64,000 nt of DNA from Ruminococcaceae bacterium UBA3751 (GCA_002371215.1 DFGL01000022.1:37031-101030); one strand, 5' to 3'. Shown: positions 47,501 through 56,230, numbered from the stretch's first letter. The notes: generated from the letters alone by a model not told the origin. Translations and numbers: made by a program.

Positions 47501-48474
47501 CTGCGGAATTCCTTACCGCAGTTTCGGATTTAGAGCCGTATTTAAAACTAAAACTCAGCGGCGATAACGGAACGGTAACAACGGTATATGACGGCGAAAC
47601 GCAAAGCGGAAACACTCATTCTATTCTATTTGGCGAAAGTGTAACGTTGACCGCAACGCCGGATACGAATTATGTTTTTGACGGTTGGTATGAACGCATA
47701 ACGCAAAGGGTTTATTCAACAGACAGCACATATACCTTCCCAATGACTACCAACCTTGATTTTGTTGCGCGCTTTGTTAAGCAAAATGCAGCAATTCTTT
47801 CCTTTACAAACGACACGGGGCAGATTGTTTCAAAAATTGATAACACACCTACTGAGTGGAATGATGTTACTACGCTTGATGATTTACTCCCCGATGTTCC
47901 GTACAAGTTGGGGCACGTAAACGGACGGTGGAATTACATTGAATCAGAGGTGCTTACTGCGTTAAGAGCAGGCACTGACGTAACAATTACGCCCGTTTAT
48001 GATGAATCGGACTACGTTTACCCCGAAGCTCCGTTACCAGTTGACGGAAATCCTGTATTAAATCTTACCTTTACTTATGACGAAACAAACGATATAGGTT
48101 CGTTTATTATGGGCACAGGCTTGCCGCAGAATCTTGATATTGAGAGTATGGGAATAGCGTTCTATTTCAAGAATAAAAACACCTTTGTTCCCGATAATTA
48201 CATTCTTAACATCAACAACAAAGCAGTCGTAAGCAGGTTTGATAATACAGTACCCGATAACAGATATATTGTTAACGTTCACCGTTTTGCTGAAAAGTAC
48301 AACTGGTGTGCAAGGGGCTTTGTAACTTACCGCGAAAATGACGTACTGAAAATTGCATATTCAAATCAGATGAATATTACAAACACCGTTCAGAACAACC
48401 GCAGAATAGCAATATCAAGAAGCGTTGAAAACGAACTGCCGTATCATATTGACGTTATTGATGACGAGGATTAA
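44515..48474 (+). CDS. Large secreted lipase-like / leucine-rich repeat / FIVAR / InlB-repeat protein
   Basis: 1319 residues. Signal peptide 1-28 (VVSFIISLSLLLSFFII). A class-3 lipase-like domain covers about 180-420, with IIVVIRGTLKDEWQGN, the nucleophile elbow LIITGHSRGAAVANLY (Ser312) and FDSDIVPLVP (Asp near 385-387). Two LRR blocks follow (LTDLNIYGNSFTSLNLSG, DLSDCTSLEVLNCYNCEIET). Then come a FIVAR-like helical segment (about 945-1010), an InlB B-like repeat (SVTLTATPDTNYVFDGWYE) and a C-terminal beta domain. No sorting signal. AAAGGAG precedes the ATG. Base composition shifts to more GC-rich near 47340, suggesting a mosaic gene. Confidence 0.85.
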   Translation: MKKVVSFIISLSLLLSFFIITSKTTVYATEFEKDINYFYSGVIYDSVIGNRNCELSIYHISDTTFQGHLKLDSALLTPGYDIDVPNTLNNNREVTTTITSHNDYGFSCSITIPKHNGGTLLLSFNINPLDGTVSGEIAGELLTMGNNNFTMTGTTDKFYADGFPYEENDMKMCMDFSYTVYQGDTDFEVRNNVNLCIRKYRESYNNNIQETELEIHKFGTNNRDSNKDDVAFALLNRKNPDNSIDIIVVIRGTLKDEWQGNVEITGQSYNPIIDVHDNFEKAKDSIKDEISNYYTDYCNDYDKVNLIITGHSRGAAVANLYAKYATDVVNNTRDVNAPEGAYIDIPEFDSVTAYTFACPNNAKITTEHSESYMKSYDNIFNFWFDSDIVPLVPPREPEDGWNYWKYGQCYTMDISEYYEETSMHLNMGLYSYNVEHTINNNIKNELANAFSQWSSVDDYYNKRFVILQSLAPNHNELSLQVGEYVSLYDFLHTGTAILGSHKFEVLSAVRYLSKCRQFDPLVVFALSNIYTIKTSHLPNTYNEIINTGNADFSAFGDSGFSLIDYNSSRNLRDDNSTRRIDRNRNNEVIYNATEVQKLTAMANHSTNNDVLDWDLSDPSSWEGVTWNSDGNVTSIDLKYKWLIGALDCSNFTALTDLNIYGNSFTSLNLSGDIGLTSLNCGFNDFSSSGLTLTDCIALTDLFCDGCGLTTINLSTLTNLEMLSCSFNNLIALDISYNTSLEHIACIYNYLDISANSTLYTALNGYKTANNAYLNYYPQRITENAVVDADEMQALKNFANTGNNNQILDWLDGNGDISLEKLQYYAIFEYDGTKYRVAALDLSALDVTGNLDLDSFSVLREFYCENTGITALDLSDCTSLEVLNCYNCEIETFNLPSNITSADSPLYNLDCEYNHIDTTIFTQAIIDNISSKDDYVLEYENQKWEDDSALAAVIEFSQGLNSEDYSEESFEVLSDLLDAYEDYENYLLTQQDIDDITAEFLTAVSDLEPYLKLKLSGDNGTVTTVYDGETQSGNTHSILFGESVTLTATPDTNYVFDGWYERITQRVYSTDSTYTFPMTTNLDFVARFVKQNAAILSFTNDTGQIVSKIDNTPTEWNDVTTLDDLLPDVPYKLGHVNGRWNYIESEVLTALRAGTDVTITPVYDESDYVYPEAPLPVDGNPVLNLTFTYDETNDIGSFIMGTGLPQNLDIESMGIAFYFKNKNTFVPDNYILNINNKAVVSRFDNTVPDNRYIVNVHRFAEKYNWCARGFVTYRENDVLKIAYSNQMNITNTVQNNRRIAISRSVENELPYHIDVIDDED

Positions 48475-48476
48475 AA

Positions 48477-48510
48477 AAACAGGCTATCTCATTAGTGAGA
48501 TAGCCTGTTT
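48477..48510. terminator. Bidirectional terminator between the lipase/LRR gene and fba
   Basis: AAACAGGCTATCTCA / TGAGATAGCCTGTTT with a 4-base loop: a 15-bp stem, with A and T runs at its ends. Confidence 0.9.
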
Positions 48511-48520
48511 ATGTGTTTTA

Positions 48521-49462
48521 TTAGTCAAATGCGTGGCCGGTTGAGCCGAATACCTTATCGATCTTATGAGAAACAACCTCTTCAATAAGATCTCTTGCGG
48601 GAGTGAGGTACTGGCGGGGGTCAAAGTGAGTCGGGTTCTCAGCAAAGTGCTTGCGGATTGCAGCAGTCATTGCAATACGGATATCCGAGTCAACGTTAAC
48701 CTTACAAACAGCCATTTCGGCAGCCTTGCGGAGCATATCCTCGGGGATGCCGATAGCGTCCGGCATTTCGCCGCCGTACTTATTGATAAGCTTGATATGG
48801 TCCTGATTTACGGAGCTTGCGCCGTGGAGAACAATCGGGAATTCAGGAAGCTGCTTAGCAACCTCTTCAAGAATATCAAAGCGGAGCTGCGGCTTCTGAC
48901 CGGGCTTGAATTTATAAGCGCCGTGGCTTGTTCCGATAGCGATAGCAAGGCTGTCAACGCCCGTTCTCGTTGCAAAATCGTAAACCTCTTCGGGTCTTGT
49001 GTAGGATTCGTTTCCTGCTTCAACAACAACGTCGTCCTCAATGCCTGCGAGAGTACCGAGCTCGCCCTCAACAACAACGCCGTGAGCGTGAGCATATTCA
49101 ACAACCTGCTTTGTAAGCTTGATGTTTTCCTCGTAAGGAAGGGAGGAGCCGTCAATCATAACTGAGGTAAAGCCGCCGTCAATGCAGCTTTTGCAGGTTT
49201 CAAAATCCGGACCGTGGTCAAGGTGAAGAGCAATCGGAAGTCCTGTTTCCTCAGCAGCAGCCTTTACCATAGCAACAAGATAATCGTGTGAAGCATATTT
49301 TCTTGCGCCCGAGGAGCACTGAAGGATAACGGGAGCCTCAAGCTTCTTAGCGGCTCTTGTAATACCCTGAACGATTTCCATATTGTTTACGTTAAAAGCG
49401 CCGATAGCATAGCCGCCTTCGTATGCTTTTTTAAACATTTCGGTTGTAGTAACAAGTGGCAT
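48521..49462 (-). CDS. fba: Class II fructose-1,6-bisphosphate aldolase
   Basis: Zinc aldolase of glycolysis, 313 residues. The metal and substrate motifs are ALHLDHGPDFETCKSCIDGG, VEGELGTLAGIEDDV, AIGTSHGAYKF and VLHGASSV, with the zinc histidines present. Has its own promoter and is not linked to other glycolytic genes here. Confidence 0.96.
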   Translation of the reverse strand: MPLVTTTEMFKKAYEGGYAIGAFNVNNMEIVQGITRAAKKLEAPVILQCSSGARKYASHDYLVAMVKAAAEETGLPIALHLDHGPDFETCKSCIDGGFTSVMIDGSSLPYEENIKLTKQVVEYAHAHGVVVEGELGTLAGIEDDVVVEAGNESYTRPEEVYDFATRTGVDSLAIAIGTSHGAYKFKPGQKPQLRFDILEEVAKQLPEFPIVLHGASSVNQDHIKLINKYGGEMPDAIGIPEDMLRKAAEMAVCKVNVDSDIRIAMTAAIRKHFAENPTHFDPRQYLTPARDLIEEVVSHKIDKVFGSTGHAFD

Positions 49463-49499
49463 AATATTTTTTCTCCTGTCTCTTTAAATTTGCGGGTAT

Positions 49500-49528
49500 A
49501 TTATAGCATAGTTGAATTGCAAATGCAA
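49500..49528 (-). promoter_or_regulatory. Promoter of fba
   Basis: Minus strand TTGCAT, 17 bp, TATAAT. Confidence 0.7.
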
Positions 49529-49539
49529 TAATAAGGTTT

Positions 49540-49680
49540 AGGGAATTGATAATTGATAATTAAGGTTTAAAAAATTAAGAAGTAGCGGGTGCAATAACAA
49601 TAATTTCGAACTCCGAATTCCGAATTAATAAAATGCCGTGCGCAGCACCCGAAACTCTTCATTATTCATTATTCAATATT
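49540..49680. repeat. Composite intergenic repeat upstream of fba
   Basis: AATTGATAATTGATAATTAA, then GTGCAATAACAATAATT, CTCCGAATTCCGAATT, the CCGTGCGCAGCACCC core and CTCTTCATTATTCATTATTC: the same order as after folK. Confidence 0.75.
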
Positions 49681-49684
49681 AACT

Positions 49685-49711
49685 AAAAAAGGCAGGAATA
49701 CCTGCCTTTTT
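49685..49711 (-). terminator. Terminator of the CxxC surface protein gene
   Basis: AAAAAGGCAGG / CCTGCCTTTTT with a 4-base loop and T-run on the minus strand. Confidence 0.9.
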
Positions 49712-49713
49712 AG

Positions 49714-52700
49714 TTATTTAACCTTAACCTTTTTAACCTTGCTCCATTTTGATACGGTTTTCTTACCGCTTAAAACAGAGTATGCGCGAACGCGTATATA
49801 ATAGGTTTTGCCGGATTTAAGCTTTTTAATCTTTTTCTTTGTTGCCGTGCCGTTTTTAACGGTCTTTTTCTTTGCCTTCTTAAATTTCTTTGAGGTGCTG
49901 TACTGAATTTCGTAGCCGCTGCTGTTTTTGATTTTGCCCCAGATGAGTCTGAAGCCTTTTTTAATAGCCTTTGGTTTTTTCAGCTTTGGCTTTTTCAGCT
50001 TAAGCACAAGCGGATTTGTTAAATCGGCTGTGTAATTATTACCGCAGTTCTTGCAAGCATAGGTCGTGTAGCCGCCCTTTGCAAAGGTGGGCTTTGTAAC
50101 CGTTGCGGTATAAATATGCTCAGAAAGAGGAAGCTCCGTTTTTTCTGTTTCAGCCCCGCAACCCTTGCATTTTTTGTAGGTATAGCCGTGCGTTGTGCAG
50201 CTTGACGGGACGGTAATAACTTCGTAGTCGTGCTCGGCATCAAAGGATACTGAGACCTCCGTGCTTCCCGAAAGCGGGATGGGAAACAGATAATATTTTT
50301 CGCCCGCGGTAACGGGAACGGTAAATTCGCCTTCGGTTGATGAGGGAGTTTCGTTTTCAATAAGGCGTTTTGAGTTTTTATCTGTAAGAATTATGCCGCA
50401 GATTCCGCCCGAGAGCTTTATCGTACAGTTTCCGCTGTGGCCGTAGCTGAAAGAATAGATATTATTATCGCCCGCGGATACCGTAATCGGTTTGCTCGGC
50501 GTAATTTCAGCAAACGGGTATTCCGTATCAAGCGCGGAGCATTCCGTACAGATACCGTCTTTAAAACTATGGTTGCCCGTCGGTGAGGTAATATCGCCGG
50601 TGTATGAATACCAGCAGTCCTTACAGGTGTATTCCGTATATCCCTCCTCGCTGCAGGTTGGCGGAACGGTTAATGAAACGAAGTTGTGGTCGTGTTTATA
50701 GAGCTTTACCCTGAAGGTGCAGTTTTCAAAATCTGCAACGTCAACGGAGAAGGTATAGGTTTTGCCCGCTGTAAGCTCCGCGCAGAGTCTCGCGTTTTCG
50801 CCGAGGGCAGAATCGTCATCCTCCGCAATAACTTTCCCGTTTTCGTCAGTCAGCTGAATGAAGGTATCCGCATAACCGAGCGTGTCAAAAACATATGTTC
50901 CGTCGGAATCGGGGGTGAAGGTAAAGAGGGCGATGTCGTCACCGGTTGTAAAGGTAACGGCAGTTTCCTCTCCGATGGGAAGCGGAGCGTTATATACGGC
51001 GTTTGTGCCCCTGATTCTGTCCCCGCAGTTTATGCAGACCTTGTCTTCATATTCGTGAACGCCTGTCGGCTCGGTGTAATTTTTCTGAAGTTCATCGTAG
51101 CAAACCGAACAAATATAAAGGTCGTAGCCGCGCTCGGTGCAGGTGGGAGCAACCGTTTCTTCAAGCTTGTACTTATGGTTGCCCGTTGCTTCTTTGACAT
51201 CGGTAATTGTATAATCGCCGCATTCACAGTATTTGTAGGTAGCGCCCATTGAGCCGCAGGTTGCTTCAATTTTTTCGGTCTTGTAGGAATGGGCGTGCGC
51301 CTTGACGCTGAGCGTTATCGTGGCGCCGTCTCCATCATAATCACCGACAGAGAGGTAATATGTTTTTCCCTGTTCAAAATACGCGGAAAGGCGGAAATTA
51401 TAATTTGAATCGCTTATATCGTCCGCCTCGTTTATTTCCTCCATCTCAGAGTTGTAGAGCGTTGCGTACGGGTCCGCGCTACCCGTTGATTTAATCGTTT
51501 TATAGCCGGTCTTTTCGGGAACGTATTTAAGAATACGCTCTTCGTCCTCTCTTAAATTCAAAGTTACACCTGAAGTCAGCTCAGTGAAGGTATAATCCTC
51601 CTTAGCGGCTGAGCAGTAAACACAGATTCCGTTTACAAATGTGTGGGCGCTCGGGTCGGCGGGCACATAGTCATATCTGTAATCTGCTCCGCAGAAGGTA
51701 CAGCGACAAACCGTATAACCGTTTGAAACGCAGGTCGGTTTGACAGTTTCAACAACATAATTATGCTCGCCCGTAGGCTCTGTATATTCCTCCGTAAACT
51801 CGCCGCAGGTGCATGTTTTCTTTACATATCCCGCAGAGTCGCAGGTCGCCATTGTTACAGAGCTTACCGTGAATTTATGCGTATGCTTTGCAAAAGTAAA
51901 GCTGTACTGCGCTTTCTTGTCTATCGTTACGGTAAAGGTATAGGTTTTGCCCGCTGTGAGCTTAACCTGTTTTGTCAGCGCGTAGGAGGCTGAATATTTC
52001 GCAACCTCTGATTCGCCGTCAGTCATAAGGAAGGTGGCTATGCCTGTGCCCGAACTCCTTTTGGACGAGATTTCATAGAGAGCGCTCTCTTCGGGAGTGA
52101 AGGTGAAGCAGGTCTCTTCTCCGCCGTACTGAGCCGCGGCGGAATAGCTTTCGCCAAGGGTGATATCGGTAACGGTCTGAACGTAGCTTTCGTCCTCTTT
52201 GCCGCAAAGCTTGCAAACTCCGTTTACAAACTGATGAGCGTCGGGGTCAATCGGTATCGGTTCGTTTGTGCTGTAACCGCAGTTGTCGCTGCAGGAACGG
52301 GTAATAACGCCCTCCTTAACGCAGGTTGAAGGCGTTGTTTTTTCCGTCATAGTGTGTTCGTGGTTAACAAGCGAAAAGTAATAGTTTTTTTCATCAAACG
52401 AGGTTGAGCCTACAGTAAAGTCATAGGTGTGTCTGTTGAAAAAGAAATATATTTTTTTCTGTGCGTTTACGGGGGACACCTTGTTTCCGTTTTCGGTTAC
52501 GTTAATGAAAGACCCGACTAACGAGGAGTTGAGCGTATAAAAGCCGTCAGCGGTTGCCGTAAACGAATAGCTGTGCTGCTTGGGATAGGTAATGAATTTT
52601 CCGTTTACTGTTTCGCCCAAGTCAAAGCTGTCCGCCGTCTTCTCCTGCTGACCGCACTCCGTACACAGCCCGCCGCTGTAAGCGTGGGTATGGCGCTCTA

Positions 52701-53112
52701 TTGTTATTTTTGACTTTGCACCGGCGGAGGTCCAGGTGTTAATATAGGCGCGGACATAATAGGTCTTTCCCGCCTCAAAGCCGTCAACACAAAGGGAAAG
52801 AGATCTGGACATTGACCAGCCTTTGTACTGATTATAAAGCGTTTCGTCAACAGGCTCCATATTCTCATCGTAAACAGAACAGAGAATTCCGTATTTTCCA
52901 TCTTTTGTATTAATAATATAAGTGCCGCTTTCCTCGGGTACAAAGGAAAAATAATAAAAGGTGTGCGCGTTCGTTTCGGGGTAAAACTCCGCGGCTTCGC
53001 CCGCCTTAAGCTCGCCGATTGTTTCAGGCGCGGCGAAAGCGCTGAAATCAACTCCGCAGAAAGCGGAAATAACCATAATTAAAGATAATAATAAACTCAG
53101 TGTCTTTTTCAT
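49714..53112 (-). CDS. Large secreted repeat protein with CxxC modules and basic FN3-like C-terminus
   Basis: 1132 residues. Signal peptide 1-28 (LSLLLSLIMVISAFCGVDF). Alternating beta-sandwich modules (pre-peptidase-C-like, e.g. FTPEESALYEISSK) and about six His-rich double-CxxC knots (HTHAYSGGLCTECGQ, HQFVNGVCKLCGKED, HEYEDKVCINCGDR, HSFKDGICTECSAL), as in many gut Clostridia surface proteins. The C-terminal about 90 residues are an FN3-like, very basic domain ending SKVKKVKVK. No LPxTG motif. The start is ATG 53112 (AAAGGATG upstream), just after the promoter at 53134-53162. Ligand and role unknown. Confidence 0.85.
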   Translation of the reverse strand: MKKTLSLLLSLIMVISAFCGVDFSAFAAPETIGELKAGEAAEFYPETNAHTFYYFSFVPEESGTYIINTKDGKYGILCSVYDENMEPVDETLYNQYKGWSMSRSLSLCVDGFEAGKTYYVRAYINTWTSAGAKSKITIERHTHAYSGGLCTECGQQEKTADSFDLGETVNGKFITYPKQHSYSFTATADGFYTLNSSLVGSFINVTENGNKVSPVNAQKKIYFFFNRHTYDFTVGSTSFDEKNYYFSLVNHEHTMTEKTTPSTCVKEGVITRSCSDNCGYSTNEPIPIDPDAHQFVNGVCKLCGKEDESYVQTVTDITLGESYSAAAQYGGEETCFTFTPEESALYEISSKRSSGTGIATFLMTDGESEVAKYSASYALTKQVKLTAGKTYTFTVTIDKKAQYSFTFAKHTHKFTVSSVTMATCDSAGYVKKTCTCGEFTEEYTEPTGEHNYVVETVKPTCVSNGYTVCRCTFCGADYRYDYVPADPSAHTFVNGICVYCSAAKEDYTFTELTSGVTLNLREDEERILKYVPEKTGYKTIKSTGSADPYATLYNSEMEEINEADDISDSNYNFRLSAYFEQGKTYYLSVGDYDGDGATITLSVKAHAHSYKTEKIEATCGSMGATYKYCECGDYTITDVKEATGNHKYKLEETVAPTCTERGYDLYICSVCYDELQKNYTEPTGVHEYEDKVCINCGDRIRGTNAVYNAPLPIGEETAVTFTTGDDIALFTFTPDSDGTYVFDTLGYADTFIQLTDENGKVIAEDDDSALGENARLCAELTAGKTYTFSVDVADFENCTFRVKLYKHDHNFVSLTVPPTCSEEGYTEYTCKDCWYSYTGDITSPTGNHSFKDGICTECSALDTEYPFAEITPSKPITVSAGDNNIYSFSYGHSGNCTIKLSGGICGIILTDKNSKRLIENETPSSTEGEFTVPVTAGEKYYLFPIPLSGSTEVSVSFDAEHDYEVITVPSSCTTHGYTYKKCKGCGAETEKTELPLSEHIYTATVTKPTFAKGGYTTYACKNCGNNYTADLTNPLVLKLKKPKLKKPKAIKKGFRLIWGKIKNSSGYEIQYSTSKKFKKAKKKTVKNGTATKKKIKKLKSGKTYYIRVRAYSVLSGKKTVSKWSKVKKVKVK

Positions 53113-53133
53113 AAATAACATCCTTTCCGTTTT

Positions 53134-53162
53134 ATTATACCATTTAAAATATACTAATTCAA
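53134..53162 (-). promoter_or_regulatory. Promoter of the CxxC surface protein gene
   Basis: Minus strand TTGAAT, 17 bp, TATAAT; its position excludes longer upstream starts. Confidence 0.8.
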
Positions 53163-53212
53163 TACGGTGCGTATAATATTTAGCATACGGAATCGGCAAA
53201 ACGTCACAAAAA

Positions 53213-53235
53213 AGCTCCCGAATTTCGGGAGCTTA
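53213..53235 (-). terminator. Terminator of ilvE
   Basis: AAGCTCCCGAA / TTCGGGAGCTT followed on the minus strand by TTTTTT. Confidence 0.88.
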
Positions 53236-53255
53236 AGCCTTATTATCTTATAGGG

Positions 53256-54281
53256 TTATTTAATTTCAACTACCCAGCCTTCGGGAGCTTCAATTGTACC
53301 CATCTGTATACCTGTAAGCGTTTCGTAAAGCTTTTTGGTAATCGGGCCCATTTCCTCCATACCTGAGGGGAAGCAGATTTCCTCGCCGTCGTTAACAATC
53401 TTGCCAACGGGGGAGATAACGGCAGCCGTTCCGCAAAGGCCGCATTCTGCGAAATCCTTAACCTCTTCAAGAGTAACCTCGCGGTGCTCAACCTCTAAGC
53501 CGAGATATTTTTCGGCAACGATGCACAGTGAACGCCTTGTAATTGATGGAAGGATTGAGTTCGACTTAGGAGTAACAACCTTGCCGTCCTTGGTTACAAA
53601 AAGGAAGTTTGCGCCGCCCGTTTCCTCAACCTTGGTTCTTGTTGCGGGGTCAAGGTACATATTCTCGTCAAAGCCGTTGTTGTGGGCGTCAACGATGTTG
53701 TGAAGGCTCATTGCGTAGTTAAGGCCCGCCTTGATATGACCTGTTCCTCTCGGAGCAGCTCTGTCAAGATGTGAAACTCTGATAGTGATAGGCTTTGCGC
53801 CGCCCTTGAAATACGGGCCAACGGGTGTACAGAATATTCTGAACTGGTATTCGTCTGCGGGCTTAACGCCGATTACAGCATTTGAACCGAACATAAAGGG
53901 TCTTAAATAAAGACTTGCGCCGGAGCCGTAGGGAGGAACCCACGCCTCGTTAGCCTTAACAACCTCTTTTACCGCTTCGATAAATTTTTCCTCGGGGAAA
54001 ACGGGCATTTCAAGAACGCGGCAGGAATCCGCCATTCTTGCAGCGTTGAGGTCGGGGCGGAAGCATACCGTTCTTCCGTCAGCCGTTGTATAAGCCTTAA
54101 GGCCTTCAAAACAGCTCTGTGAATACTGGAGAACGCCTGCGCATTCCGTCATTGTAATTGTTGCGTCTTTTGTAAGGCCGACCTCTTCCCACTTGCCGTC
54201 CTTAAAGTTGGCAACGTAGCGGTAATCGGTAGGCATATAAGCAAAACTTAATGCGCCCCAGTCAATATTTTTCTTTTCCAT
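53256..54281 (-). CDS. ilvE: Branched-chain amino acid aminotransferase
   Basis: A fold-type IV PLP enzyme of 341 residues making or degrading Leu/Ile/Val. The PLP lysine is Lys184 in GTGHIKAGLNYAMSL; other motifs are QSCFEGLKAYTTADGR and ECGLCGTAAVISPVG. Longer BCAT type (type 1). AGGAGAT precedes the ATG. Monocistronic here, with no visible T-box or leucine leader. Confidence 0.95.
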   Translation of the reverse strand: MEKKNIDWGALSFAYMPTDYRYVANFKDGKWEEVGLTKDATITMTECAGVLQYSQSCFEGLKAYTTADGRTVCFRPDLNAARMADSCRVLEMPVFPEEKFIEAVKEVVKANEAWVPPYGSGASLYLRPFMFGSNAVIGVKPADEYQFRIFCTPVGPYFKGGAKPITIRVSHLDRAAPRGTGHIKAGLNYAMSLHNIVDAHNNGFDENMYLDPATRTKVEETGGANFLFVTKDGKVVTPKSNSILPSITRRSLCIVAEKYLGLEVEHREVTLEEVKDFAECGLCGTAAVISPVGKIVNDGEEICFPSGMEEMGPITKKLYETLTGIQMGTIEAPEGWVVEIK

Positions 54282-54383
54282 TTTTAAGCATCTCCTTTAG
54301 CTTTATTATAGATATACAGTATTTATTATATCACTTTAAATATTTTTTTCAATATCTAATTAAGGGGACGCCTTATTGCAGAA

Positions 54384-54393
54384 TTTGTCGGAT
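54384..54393. promoter_or_regulatory. 0A-box-like sequence upstream of spo0A
   Basis: TTTGTCGGAT, one change from the Spo0A core TGTCGAA, about 55 bp upstream of the spo0A -35; possible autoregulation site. Confidence 0.4.
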
Positions 54394-54446
54394 TAAAACG
54401 AATAATAAAAATATGATAAAAATTCATATTAAATTATGAAAAACTA

Positions 54447-54475
54447 TTGAAATTGCGGTTTTTATATGGTAATAT
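54447..54475 (+). promoter_or_regulatory. Promoter of spo0A
   Basis: TTGAAA, 17 bp, TAATAT. No sigma-H-like element was clear. Confidence 0.6.
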
Positions 54476-54522
54476 GTGGAAGCGGAAAGAAAAAGGGGAA
54501 GTGAATTTCTGGGAGGAAACCA

Positions 54523-55296
54523 ATGAAAAACGATGTTAAGGTTCTGATTGCTGATGAAAAGGGAGAATTCGGTAAATCGTGCGAAGAGCAGTTTCAGGAG
54601 CTCGGCTACAGCGTAACCCTCTGCAAAAAGGATGGAAACTCGGTAATCAGAGAGCTTGAAACAACGGGATATGACGCTGTTATTATGGACGTCTTTATGC
54701 CCGGAGCCGACGGCTTTGAGGTTCTTGAAAAAATCAGCAGCGTACTTGTTAAAAGACCCGTTGCAGTTCTTGTTTCCGCCATCAGCTCCTCCGAGTTTGA
54801 GGAGCAGCTTGTAAATGCGGGCGCTGATTACTATTTCATTAAGCCCGTTGACGCTCAGGCCGTTGCAAAAAGAGTTGAAAAGCTCATAAACTGGCAGGCA
54901 GAAAAGGGTAAGCGCAGCAAGCCTTTTCGCACAGGTAATCTTGACGTTATTATTTCCGATACGCTTTGCAAAATCGGCGTACCCGCTCATATTAAGGGAT
55001 ACCAGTACTCGCGAGCGTCAATCAAGCTTTGCATAGAGGATGAGGAAATGCTTTCTGCAGTAACAAAGCTATTGTACCCGACGGTTGCAAAGCAGTTTAA
55101 AACAACGCCGAGCCGCGTTGAAAGAGCGATTCGCCATGCGGTTGAGGTTGCGTGGAGCAGGGGCGACGTTGAAGTTCTTAATTCATATTTCGGCTTTACA
55201 GTCAATGCGCAGAAGGGCAAGCCGACTAATTCGGAGTTTATTGCAATGCTTGCGGATAAAATCCGCTTACGCCTTGACCTTGACCGGATTAACTGA
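54523..55296 (+). CDS. spo0A: Sporulation master regulator Spo0A
   Basis: 257 residues. The receiver domain (1-125) has the acidic pair Asp11/Glu12, phospho-acceptor Asp56 ([17 protein letters not shown]) and Lys107 ([10 protein letters not shown]). The C-terminal Spo0A DNA-binding domain shows [20 protein letters not shown] and [30 protein letters not shown] precedes the ATG. Identity rests mainly on the C-terminal domain, unique to Spo0A. Its presence indicates a lineage with sporulation capacity. Here it stands alone, not next to spoIVB. Confidence 0.94.
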   Translation: MKNDVKVLIADEKGEFGKSCEEQFQELGYSVTLCKKDGNSVIRELETTGYDAVIMDVFMPGADGFEVLEKISSVLVKRPVAVLVSAISSSEFEEQLVNAGADYYFIKPVDAQAVAKRVEKLINWQAEKGKRSKPFRTGNLDVIISDTLCKIGVPAHIKGYQYSRASIKLCIEDEEMLSAVTKLLYPTVAKQFKTTPSRVERAIRHAVEVAWSRGDVEVLNSYFGFTVNAQKGKPTNSEFIAMLADKIRLRLDLDRIN

Positions 55297-55327
55297 AAAA
55301 ACCGAGGACGGCGTCCTCGGTTTTTTT
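55297..55327 (+). terminator. Terminator of spo0A
   Basis: ACCGAGGAC / GTCCTCGGT with a 3-base loop, followed by TTTTTT. Confidence 0.9.
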
Positions 55328-55329
55328 AG

Positions 55330-55457
55330 TGAAGAATGAAGAATGAAGAATGAAGAGTTGAGGGTGCTCGCCGCACGGGCATTATAACGGAGCGTCCGGG
55401 GGGCCACTCCCTACGGTAACCAATAATTTTTAACGCTTAATTTTCAATTATCAATTG
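55330..55457. repeat. Composite intergenic repeat between spo0A and ribU
   Basis: GAAGAATGAAGAATGAAGAA on the left, GGGTGCTCGCCGCACGGGC and CACTCCCTACGGTAACCAAT inside, and ATTTTCAATTATCAATTGTC on the right, running into the ribU stop. Confidence 0.7.
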
Positions 55458-56054
55458 TCAATTATCCGTTTTCCCGTGCAGCAGGGGTGAGAGGGGCTTA
55501 TAAATCAGCATTGAGATTATAACGCAGAAAACGCCCTTAATAAGCGTGAACGGAACGTTGAAAACGAGGAGCGACTGCTCAATGCTCTTCATTGAGGGAA
55601 CTATCGCCTGATAAGCAGCGAGCACCGCCTCCTTCGGCATAAAATTATAATAAAACGGGTAAACGATAAACAGATTTGACGGAAAGCTGACTGCCGCCAT
55701 ACATACTGCGCCGACAACTCCGCCGACGAGAGCGCCCTTCATAGTTTTATTTTTCTTGTAAATAACGCCCGCAATGCCCGCAAAAACCGCGCCGAGCAGG
55801 AAGTTTGAAAGCTCGCCGATATAGCCGCTCTGGCTAACTGCAAGGTGGATAACGTTCTTAACGAGGGCAATGAGAATTCCCGCTATCGGACCGTAGGCGA
55901 AGGCGCCTAACAGCTCGGGTAAATCCGAAAAATCAAGCTTGATAAAGCTCGGAATAAACGGTATCGGAATTTCAAGATACTGCAGGATAATTGCCGCGGC
56001 GGTTAACATTCCGCAGCCCGCTGTTTTTCTTGTTTTTTTCTGTGTTTTTTGCAT
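55458..56054 (-). CDS. ribU: Riboflavin ECF transporter S component RibU
   Basis: 198 residues, about six TMs, with the RibU-like IPFIPSFIKLDFSDLPELLG and a conserved glycine-rich TM. It binds riboflavin outside and works with shared EcfA/A'/T subunits (not in this window). The assignment is supported by the FMN riboswitch in its leader. Confidence 0.93.
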   Translation of the reverse strand: MQKTQKKTRKTAGCGMLTAAAIILQYLEIPIPFIPSFIKLDFSDLPELLGAFAYGPIAGILIALVKNVIHLAVSQSGYIGELSNFLLGAVFAGIAGVIYKKNKTMKGALVGGVVGAVCMAAVSFPSNLFIVYPFYYNFMPKEAVLAAYQAIVPSMKSIEQSLLVFNVPFTLIKGVFCVIISMLIYKPLSPLLHGKTDN

Positions 56055-56189
56055 TTTGTTTTCCTCCTTTTAATCTGTTTCAGACCGCTTTTGGTGCATA
56101 GCGGCAAGCCCTCCTGCCGCACTGCGTGCAGCCGCCTTCCTTTACACAAGGGAGGCTTGCGAGGTTTAGCGATTATATTTGGGAAAGAG

Positions 56190-56214
56190 AAAACCCGACA
56201 CACAAGGTATCGGG
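56190..56214 (-). terminator. Riboswitch-controlled terminator of ribU
   Basis: On the minus strand CCCGATAC-CTTGT-GTGTCGGG then TTTTC, downstream of the FMN aptamer: the likely expression platform. A second GC-rich hairpin region lies at about 56100-56160. Confidence 0.7.
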
Positions 56215-56230
56215 GTAAATACAAGCGTAT

